64,000 nucleotides of DNA from Microcebus murinus (Eukaryota > Chordata > Mammalia > Primates > Cheirogaleidae), in the NCBI RefSeq assembly GCF_040939455.1, contig NC_134117.1:30311501-30375500 (forward strand). Direction: 5' to 3'. Position numbers and translations under genes: made by a program. The notes beneath the pieces are model-generated. The model was not told the DNA's origin and ran no database searches. It saw only the letters and a list, made by a program, of their open reading frames with translations. This document shows, in pieces, positions 54,755 to 64,000 of the stretch. Each line of letters opens with the position of its first letter. Positions within the stretch are counted from its first letter, which is position 1.

Positions 54755-55440
54755 TTTGAAGAATGTACCTACAAGATACTTCCAAGTTACACAGCTGAAA
54801 AGAATCACTTACAGTGGAGTAGACAGGAAGACAGTATGCAAACGTAGCAATCAAATGGACATCATTCATACTGGAACAGATTGAAATTATTTGTCACCCA
54901 TAAATGAGTGGGAAAAGTGTCATTCAATGATGTTGCTGCCAAAGATGTGTATACTCAATTTAATCATTAGGGAATATCAGACAAGCTTCAACTGAGGAAC
55001 ATTTTATAAATATTCAGAGTGTACTTTGAAAGGATGTCAATGTGATGGAGCTCAAATATCAACTGAAGAAATGCTCCAGACTGAAGCCGACTAAAGAGAC
55101 ATGAAAACTAGTTGCACCATGTGATGCTGGATTCTGATCTGGATTTTGAATTTGGCATGCCTCATATTTTTGGTACTGATTTTTGAAACATCAATGAGTG
55201 TGAAGATTAGAAAGTCCCAATTCATTAATTTTCTGATTTTCCTAGGTTTTCCCTATCTATATAAGAGAATCACTTTACTTTTTGGAAACACTACAATGTG
55301 TCACGTCTTTGGACTCAGGTCATCAATTTACTTTGAAATAAGTCAAAGTAAAACAATTCTTTGTTCATAGTAGCAACTTTTCTATATATTTGTGATTCTT
55401 AAAGAAGAATGAATGCAATGTGGGTTTTTATATGTGAAAT
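54755..55440. other. Intergenic sequence, possible ancient repeat 3' end
   Basis: The text near 54975-55140 (ATCAGACAAGCTTCAACTGAGG, AAAGAGACATGAAAACTAG) is reminiscent of ancient mammalian repeat consensus wording, but I cannot assign a family. Confidence 0.35.
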
Positions 55441-56170
55441 TAACCTTTTACAAATGAAGAATCAGTATTGTCACTGGACATCTGAAGTCCTCAGCATCAT
55501 TAAACCTTATAGAAATTCTAATTAAAACTTCAATAAGGTATTATATGATACACCAGAATGGTTATAATAATAAAAGGATGCCACTATGTGTTGATAAGAA
55601 CTTGAAGCAACTGTCACTCTCATAGTTAAATTGGAAATTAGTTCAATTGTTTGGACAATTCTTTGTCAGAATTTACTTAAAGTGATCACATGCATATCTA
55701 GCAAATCCACTTGTAGGTATGTACAGAGCAGAAATGCAAAACATTGGGATGCCAAAAAAATGTATATGAATGTGCATAATAGTATTATTAAAAATGGGAC
55801 CATACTGAAAGCAATGCCATATCTATAGCAATACAATGGAAAAAATAAATTGCAAAATAGTATAAAATGAAACACAATAAGGAAAGGATAGCTTAACTAC
55901 TGCTAGTTACAAAAGCATGAATGAATATCAGAAACATAAAACAACTAGCTTCCATGAAAACAACTAGACAGTGCATAAATATTAATGGATAATTTCCTTT
56001 ATGTGAAGTTCACAAACAAACCAACCTCTCCTGTGGCATGACACTGGGTCCTTTTGGAGATGGGTTAATAATAGTGGAAGGAGGAGCCATAAGCAGGCCC
56101 TTAAGGTGCTAGCAAAATTCTATTTCATGACCTCCTTCTAGGTTACACAAATATATGTTTATTCTTTGTT
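55441..56170 (+). mobile_element. Ancient L1 ORF2 3'-end fragment
   Basis: Diverged sense-strand L1 text: GATACACCAGAATGG near 55548, GTGTTGATAAGAACTTGAAGCAACTG near 55588, and AATACAATGGAAAAAATAAA near 55830 follow ORF2 C-terminal order. Very old. Confidence 0.6.
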
Positions 56171-56922
56171 AATGCACTGAGCACTTAGAGCATGTGTATT
56201 TTTCACTATGTTTATTTTTAATGAAAAAGCTTACTTAAAAACAAACATTCTACAAGAGCAATATTTGAAGCAATAATGATGGAGACTTTTCCCAAAGGAA
56301 TGTCAAACATCAAAACACATATTCAGGAACATAAAAGAACAACCAGCACATTCAGTGTCCAAAAGTGAACACCTAAGAATACCACCTTTAAAAGAATAAA
56401 ATGAAGAGAAAGGAAAAACTGAAAGAAGCTAAGGGAAAAAAACCACTTTACCTATAAAGAAAAAGAATAAGAATTACATCAGAAGTCTCTTCAGAATTCA
56501 TGCGAACAAGAAGAGACTGGAACAAAATATTAAAAGTATTGAAAACAAACCCACCCATCTTGATTCTGTTTCCAGAAATTATTTGTCTTAAGTGAAGGAG
56601 AAATAAACACTCACATAACCAAAATTGAGACAATTTTCTTCAGCTCCTCCTTGCAAGTAATTTAAATGAAGTTTTTCTGAGAGAAGGAAAGGATATAAGT
56701 GAAACTCTGATGCACATTAGGGCAGGAGGGGAGTTAGAGCAGAAATCATTGAAGGTAGGATAAAACTTTTATTTTCTTATTCTTACTCAATGTAACACAT
56801 AAAAGTTTCTTCAGAATAACAGCAACAATATATTTGGTGATTAAAGCTTTGGATTAGTGAAATGAATGATATTGAATGTCAAAAGAGAGAAATATTCTTT
56901 TTCCTTAGGGCCATGGTGTTTT

Positions 56923-57427
56923 TTTTTCTTTCTTTTTTTTTTTTCATTTCGGCATATTATGGGGGTACAGATTTTAAAGTTTCAATAAATGCCCTTCCCC
57001 CCTCCCCCCGCAAGTCTGAGTCTCCAGCGTGACCATCCCTCAGATGGTGCGCCTATCACTCGTTCTGTATGTATATACCCGCCCCCCCACCCTCCCTCCC
57101 CAATACCCTATTACTGTAGTACCTATGTGTCCACTTAGGTGCTACTCAGTTAATACCAGTTTGCTGGAGAATATATCTGGTGCTTGTTTTTCCATTCTTG
57201 GGATACTTCACTTAGTAATATGGGTTCCAGCTCTAACCAGGAAAATATAAGATGTGCTATATCACCATTGTTTCTTAGAGCTGAGTAGTACTCCATGGTA
57301 TACATATACCACATTTTATTAATCCATTCTTGAATTGATGGGCACTTGGGCTGTTTCCACAGCCTTGCGATTATGAATTGTGCTGCTATGAACATTCGAG
57401 TGCAGGTGTCTTTTTTGTAGAGTGTCA
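56923..57427 (-). mobile_element. Young 5'-truncated L1 nested in the old L1M
   Basis: Perfect 14-bp duplication GGCCATGGTGTTTT at 56909-56922 and 57428-57441 flanks 505 bp: T-rich tail, reversed 3' UTR (GGCATATTATGGGGGTACAG near 56951), and the last 81 open codons of ORF2 (57395-57150). Confidence 0.95.
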
Positions 57428-58727
57428 GGCCATGGTGTTTTATTAGGAAAATTGAATAAAGACTTCAAAAACAAAACAAGGCTTTTTAACTTAATGAAAA
57501 TTTATTTTTTATTTTTTCTGTGTGTGAGTTATAAGTAACTTGAATAATAGTTCCTACAACTCCCAAGGTGAAGTGACATTTGAGTTACCTGTGCTTCATC
57601 AGGCCCCAGGCTGAAAACTAGTGTGAATGAAATACAACTCACATGGCATTTATGTGCTAATGATATTAGGAATTGGAGGGAGGAACTAGAAATACTTTAT
57701 TACAGGTAGCTGTGATTATCCATGAGGTATTACAGTACTTTGAAAGTAAACGTAGACTAATGGAAAATATATATTGTAAACTTTAGGGAAACTACTTAAG
57801 AAAGAAATAATGAAACCTACTGTATAAAGAAAGAAAAGAAAATGGCATCATGTAACATGCTCAATTAAAACCGTAAAGGACAGAAAAAGAGGTGTAGACA
57901 AATGTTAAAACAAAGGACAAGAGGAATAAGTAGAAACAACAACAAATATGTGATAGATATTAATCCAATTATATCAAAATCACTGTAAACATCGTTACAT
58001 ACAAAAATTAATAGGCAGAAATTGTCAGAGTAAATCAGAAGACAAGATTCAACCATATCTATGCTGTCTAAAACAAATCCACTTGAAATATAAAGACATG
58101 TAATTTAAAAGTAAAGGAATAAAAATATATCATGCTATTACTAACACTAATCAAAATAAGGATGGAATAACTATATTAGTTTCAGACAAAGCTATCTTCA
58201 GACAAGGAAAATTGGTTAGAAATTGAGGACTGTTACATAATAATGATAAGTTGAATTTTCCAAGAAGACATAACAAATCCTTAAACAAGTGTATGCACTT
58301 GGGGGGGGGGCAGGGCACGATGGCGTATGAGAAACACCTCCAGACAGAGTGTCTCTGCAAAAAAGACAGATTCTAGAAGAAATTAGAAGAAAAAAGCAAG
58401 CAGACGAGCATACATTGGAGAAGGGTCAGAAGGAGGGGTACCAGAGACTACGGGAGACTCCACAGGAGGAGGTTGCAGAAGAGAACTGGAAGAAGAGACC
58501 TCCCAAGAAGCTTGGAAACTAGTGGCAAGGATAGGTGGAGCGGTTATCTTTCCCCTCCCTTGCATCTCGGACTGCTGGTGGGCTTCCCAGAGGTTGGAGA
58601 GACCTGCAGACACCAGCCCAGAGATGGCCACTGCCAGTGAGTGGTAAGCCTGCAGTGGACACGGCACCAGGCTCCCAACTCCCTTGGGGCACCTCCATGT
58701 GCACAGACCTGAGCCACATGGGTCCTG

Positions 58728-61675
58728 AGAGGAAACTTTATTTCCATAAATGCCAAATCCAAAAGTTGAAAAGATCACAAATAGACAACCTGATTACTGC
58801 TCTCAAAGAGCTGGAAAAAGAAGAACAGACCGACCCCAAACCCAAGAGAAGAAGCAAAATCATTAAGACCAAATCAGAACTAAACGAAATTTACAATAGG
58901 GCAACTATACAGAAGATTAATAAAACAAAAAGTTGGTTCTTTGAAAAAATAAACAAAATTGACACACCTTTGGCTAGACTAACAAAAAGCAAAAAAAATC
59001 TCTAATAAGCTCCATCAGGAACAATAAGGGAGAAATTACAATGGATACCACAGAGATAAAAGATATAATTTATGAATACTACAAAAACCTCTATGCACAC
59101 AAACTGGAAAATGTGCAGAAAATGGACAATTTCTTAGAAACACATAGCCTCCCTAGGCTCAACCTGGAAGAAATAGAATTTCTGAACAGACCATTATCAA
59201 GTACTGAAATTGAAAGAGCAATAAAAAAACCTTCCTAAAAAGAAAAGTCCTGGACCAGATGGTTTCACACTCGAATTTTATCACACCTACAAAGAAGAAT
59301 TGGTGCCTATCCTGCAGAAATTATTCCACAACATCAAGAAGGCTGGAATCCTCCCCAAAACATTTTATGAAGTGAACATAACCCTGATACCCAAACCAGG
59401 AAAGGACACAACAAAAGAGAGAACTACAGACCAATATTCCTTATGAATATAGATGCAAAAATTCTCAAAAAAAAAAAAAAAATCCTAGCCAATTGACTCC
59501 AGGTGCTTGTCAAGAAAATAATCCATCACAACCAAGTGGGTTTTATCCTGGGGATGCAGGGATGGTTCAACATAAGCAAATCTATAAATGTAATTCACCA
59601 TGGAAACAGAAGCAAAAGCAAAGACCATATGATCCTCTCAATACACGCAGAAAAAGCATTTGACAAAATTCAACACCCTTTTATGATAAGAAGTCTCAAC
59701 AAAATAGGCATAGATGGTGCTTACCTAAATATGTTGCAAGCCATATATGACAAACCCACACCCAACATCATACTGAATGGGGAAAAATTGAAAGCATTCC
59801 TACTTAGAACTGGGACAAGACAAGGTTGCCCACTATCTCCTCTTCCATTCAACATAGTGCTGGAAGTCCTCGCTACAGCAATCAGACAAGAGAGTGGAAT
59901 TCAGGGCGTCCAAATGGTGGCAGAAGTGATGAAACTCTCACTCTTTGCTGATGACATGATATACCTAGAAAGCCCCAAGTATTCAACCAAGAGACTCCTT
60001 GAATTGATAAATGAATTTGGTAACGTCTCAGGATACAAAATCAATACACAGAAATCAGAGGCATTCATATACGCTAACAACAGTAAAAGTGAGAACCAAA
60101 TTGAAGACTCAATTCCCTTCAAAATAGCAACAAAGAAAATAAAGTACCTTGGAATATATTTAACTAAGGAGGTAAAAGACCTCTACAGGGAGAACTCTGA
60201 AACACTGAGGAAGGAAATAGCAGAGGATGTAAACAGGTGGAAGAATATACCATGTTCATGGGTCAGCAGAATCAACATTGTTAAAATGTCTATACTACTC
60301 AAATTGACCTACAGAGTCAATGCAATCCCTATTAAAATGCCATCATCATTTTTCACAGATATATAAAAAATAATTTTATGCTTTGTATGGAACCAGAAGA
60401 CTCTGCATAGCAAAATCAATCCTAGGCAATATAAACAAAAGAGGAGGCATCGATTTACCAGACTTCAAACTATATTACAAGGCTATAGTAATTAAAACAG
60501 CTTGAGATTAGCACAAGAACAGAGACATTGACTAGTGGAATAGAATCGAGAACCCAGATATAAAACTATCCTCATATACCCAACTAATCTTCAACAAAGC
60601 AGACAAAAACATACACTGGGGAAAAGAATCCTTATTCAATAAATGGTGCTGGGAAAACTGGATAGCCACATGTAGAAGACTGAAAAAAGACTGACACTGT
60701 TCACCTCTCCCAAAAATCAAGTCATGCTGGGTAACAGACTTGAGCCTTAGGTGTAAAACTAGTAGAATTCTAGCAGAAAACATTGGAAATACTCTTCTAG
60801 ACATTGGCCTAGGCAAAGAATATATGAAGAAGATCCCAAAGGCAATCACAGCAGCAACAAAAATAAATAAATGGGACCTGATCAAATTAAAAAGCTTCTG
60901 CACAGCCAAAGAAACTGTCAAGAGAGCAAACAGACAACCCACAGAATGGGAGAAAATTTTTGCTAGCTACACATCTGATAAAGAGCTGATAACTAGAAGC
61001 TATTTAGAACTCAGGAAAATCAGCAAGAAAAAAATCAAACAACCCTATTAAAAAATGGGCAAAGGAGATAAACAGAAACTTCTCAAAAGAAGACAGGATA
61101 ATGGCCAACAACATGAAAAAATGTTCAACATCTCTAGTCATCAGGGAAATGCAAATCGAAACCACGATGAGATATCACTTAACTCCAGTAACAATGGCCT
61201 TTATCCAAAAGTCCCCAAACAATAAACATTGGCATGAATACAGAGAGATAGGAACACTCCTACACTGCTGGTGGGACTGCAAACTAGTTCAATCTCTGTG
61301 GAAAGCAATACGGAGATACCTTAAAGTGATACAAGGGGATCTACCATTTGATCCAGCAATTCCACTACTGGGCATCTACCCAAAAGATCAAAAGTCACTT
61401 TTTGAAAAAGACACCTGCACTCGAATGTTTATAAGCAGCACAATTCACAATTGCAAAGCTGTGGAAACAACCCAAGTGCCCATCAATTCATGAGTGGATT
61501 AATAAAATGTGGTATATGTATACCATGGAGTACTAATCAGGCTTAAAAATCAATGGTGATATAGCACCTCTTGTATTTTCCTGGATAGAGCTGGAACCCA
61601 TTCTACTAAGTGAAGTATCTCAAGAATGGAAAAACAAGCACCACATGTACTCACCAGCAAATTGGTATTAACGAA
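58728..61675 (+). pseudogene. ORF2 remnant of the composite L1, first copy
   Basis: Lacks the endonuclease domain. Open blocks at 58728-59005, 59041-59238 and 59503-60366 carry the RT region, including [14 protein letters not shown] and FADD (about 59945-59956). Blocks at 60740-61051 and 61101-61493 carry the C-terminal region. An expanded A run at about 59467-59482 and frameshifts break it. Confidence 0.85.
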
Positions 61676-61889
61676 TCAACACCTCAGTGGACATATAGAA
61701 ATAACATTCATCGGGTGTCAGGCAGGTGGCAGAGGGAAGGAGGGGATGGGTGTATACAAACACAATGAGTGAGATGTGCAACATTTGGAGAATGGTCATG
61801 CTTGAGGCTCTGACTCAAGTGGGGAGGGGGACATGGGCAATATATGTAATTTTAACTTGTACTCCCACAATATGCTAAAATTTAAAAAA

Positions 61890-63250
61890 TGTCTATACTA
61901 CCCAAAGTGACCTACAGAGTCAATGCAATCCCTATTAAAATGCCATCATCATTTTTACAGATATATAAAAAATAATTTTACACTTCATAAGACCCGTATA
62001 GCAAAATCAATCCTAGGCAATATAAACAAAAGAGAAGGCATCAATTTACCAGACTTCAAAGTATAATACAAGGCTATAGTCATTAAAACAGCTTCAGACT
62101 GGCACAAGAACAGGGACAATGACCAGTAGAACAGAACAGAGAACCCAGATATAAAACCATCCTCATATAGCAAACTAATCTTCAACAAAGCAGACAAAAA
62201 CATACACTGGGGAAAAGAATCCTTGTTCCATAAATGGTACTGGGAAAACTGGATAGCCACATGTAGAAGACTGAAACAGGATCCACACCTTTCACCTCTC
62301 CCCAAAATCAACTCACGCTGGGTTACAGACTTGAACCTTAGGTGTGAAACTATTAGAATTCTAGAGGAAAATGTTGGAAATACTCTTCTAGACATTGGTC
62401 TAGGCAAAGAATATATGAAGAAGATCCCAAAGGCAATCACAGCAGCAACAAAAATAAATAAATGGGACCTGATCAAATTAAAAAGCTTCTGCACAGCCAA
62501 AGAAACTGTCAAGAGAGCAAGCAGACAACCCACAGAATGGGAGAAAATTTTTGCTAGCTACACATCTGATAAAGGGCTGATAACTAGAATCTATTTAGAA
62601 CTCAGGAAAATCAGCAAGAAAAAATCAAACTACCCTATCAAAACATGCCCAAAGGACATAAACAGAAATTTTTCAAAAGAAGATAGAATAATGGCCAACA
62701 AACCTATGAAAAAATGCTCCACATCTCTAATCATCGGGGAAATGCAAATCAAAATCGCATTGGGTTATCATTTATCTCCAGTAAGAATGGCCTTTATCCA
62801 AAAGTCCCCAAACAATAAATGTTGGCGTGGATGCAGAGAGATAGGAACACTCTTACACTGCTGGTGGGACTGCAAACTAGTTCAACCTCTGTGGAAAGCA
62901 ATATGGAAATATCTTAAAGCAATACAAGGAGATCTACCATTTGATCCAGCAATTCTACTCCTCAGCATCTACCCAAAAGATCAAGTGACAATCTACCAAG
63001 AACCACCTGCACTTGAATGTTTATAGCAGCACAATTCACAAATGTGAAGTTATGGAAACAACCCAAGTGCACATCAATACATGAGTGGATTAGTAAAATG
63101 TGGTATATGTATACCATGGGGTACTATTCAGGTTTAAGAAACAATGGTGATGTAGCACCTCTCGTATTTTCCTGGATAGAGCTGGAACCCATTCTACTAA
63201 GTGAAGTATCTCAAGAATGGAAACGAATCAACACCTCAGTGGACATATAG
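61890..63250 (+). pseudogene. ORF2 C-terminal remnant, second copy
   Basis: Repeats the thumb and C-terminal part of the first copy. 267 codons are open at 62223-63026, including [18 protein letters not shown]. The last codons follow at 63017-63250 in another frame. It is better preserved than the equivalent part of the first copy. Confidence 0.85.
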
Positions 63251-64000
63251 GAATAACATTTATCTGATGTCGGGCAGGTGGGAGGGGGGAGGAGGGGATG
63301 GGTATTTATAAACATAATGAGTGAGATTTGAAACGTTTGGGAAATGGTCACGCTTGAAACTCTGACTTGAGGGGAAGGAGCGCATGGGCAATATACGTAA
63401 CCTTAACATTTGTACCCCCATAATATGCTGATGTTTAAAAAAAGTGTATGCACCTGATAGTAGAATGTCAGATACATGAAGCAAAATAAGATACAACTAT
63501 AAGGAGAAATAGATGACTCCACTATTACAGCTTTAAAATCCCACACTAGTCTCTCAGAAGTGGATAGGTCCATCAGGCAAAAAGTCAGCAATGACATAGT
63601 TGAACTGAATAGTATCATCAATTGACTGGATGTGATTCATGTTTGTGGAGTACTTGACCAATAAAAGGAGAATACACATTCTTTAGAAGGTCATGTGGAA
63701 CATTCATAGAGATAGAGTATGTTCTGGGCCATAAAACACGCCTTAATAAATGTAAAAAGCATATGATTCATATGACGTCTGATGCTAGAACACAATGAGA
63801 TTAAACTAGAAATCAATAACAAATAGCCGGACTATTCCAAAATACTTAGAAGGTAAGGAATACATTTTTAAATAACACGTGGGTCAAAGAAGGAATCTTA
63901 AGAGAAGTTATAAAACACTTTGAACTAAATTAAATGAAAATAGAACTTTTCAACTTCAACACCCACTGACAGAGCTGTACAGGTCATCAAAGCAGAAAAA

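Larger units (their letters stand above)
58299..63441 (+). mobile_element. Composite L1: 5' UTR joined to ORF2, with the 3' half present twice
   Basis: The whole block lies between 12-bp copies of AAGTGTATGCAC at 58287-58298 and 63442-63453. It begins with a G run and the L1 5' end (58305-58727). It then jumps straight to ORF2 just upstream of the RT (58728 onward), skipping the rest of the 5' UTR, ORF1 and the endonuclease. ORF2 and 3' UTR run to an A-rich tail at 61881-61889. From 61890 a second copy of the ORF2 C-terminal part and 3' UTR (equivalent to 60288-61889) runs to 63441. TTTAAAAAA precedes and ends the second copy. Confidence 0.93.
56200..64000 (+). mobile_element. Old L1M: ORF1 end into ORF2 endonuclease, broken by two younger L1s
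   Basis: L1M ORF1 C-terminal text at about 56300-56700 (AGAATTACATCAGAAGTCTC near 56470) leads through an intergenic part into ORF2 endonuclease sequence at about 57880-58298, resuming at 63442-64000. The TSD sequence AAGTGTATGCAC at the break matches the point where the ORF2 reading continues (GTGTATGCACCTGATAG...). Insertions at 56923-57427 and 58299-63441 interrupt it. It runs off the right edge and carries many stops. Confidence 0.78.

Noticed and set aside
43836..64000. A second CYP2C gene downstream
   Set aside because: CYP2C genes lie in clusters, but no P450 motif (haem loop, WxxxR, I-helix AGTET) is found outside 12766-43476.

Overview
This is nuclear DNA from a primate, most likely a strepsirrhine (lemur or loris lineage). 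Three things point there. The Alu copy at 20718-21059 carries strepsirrhine-type right-arm sequence. The L1 copies share a 3' end with a run reading TGTACCCCCATAATATG, which I associate with strepsirrhine L1s. The single host gene is a nine-exon cytochrome P450 of subfamily 2C. The species cannot be fixed from sequence alone.

The host gene lies on the + strand at 12766-43476. All nine CYP2C exons are present with family-typical sizes (168, 163, 150, 161, 177, 142, 188, 142 and 182 bp), GT-AG borders and matching phases. They join to 1473 bp, 490 codons plus stop, with no frameshift or nonsense codon. The gene has a TATA-like box, an HNF4-type DR1 site upstream, and an AATAAA signal downstream. 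Its protein looks closest to CYP2C8 in exons 1, 4, 6 and 7, with CYP2C9-like residues elsewhere. It should be a microsomal, haem-thiolate monooxygenase of liver acting on drugs, fatty acids and similar substrates.

Layout: 1-7488, two L1s joined tail to tail, one of them nearly full length; 7500-10352, old L1 fragments; 10353-12765, CYP2C upstream region with a MIR and promoter elements; 12766-43476, the CYP2C gene, whose introns 1, 3, 5, 6 and 7 are filled with nested L1 pieces, one Alu, one hAT relic, MIRs and a CA repeat; 43477-48158, 3' UTR, old L1M pieces and a probable MIA2/CTAGE-type retropseudogene; 48173-54740, a full-length 6.57-kb L1 with a 14-bp target-site duplication (TSD); 55440-64000, old L1M sequence broken by two younger L1 insertions, one a composite with an internal deletion and a repeated 3' half.

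Transcribed function rests on the one P450 gene; everything else is interspersed repeat or relic. I found no CRISPR, tRNA or rRNA gene, and no convincing new biological system. The points most worth checking are residue changes in the P450, a donor-like site inside its exon 6, the L1 rearrangements and the CTAGE-like relic. Coordinates of old repeats are approximate, since no consensus alignment could be run.
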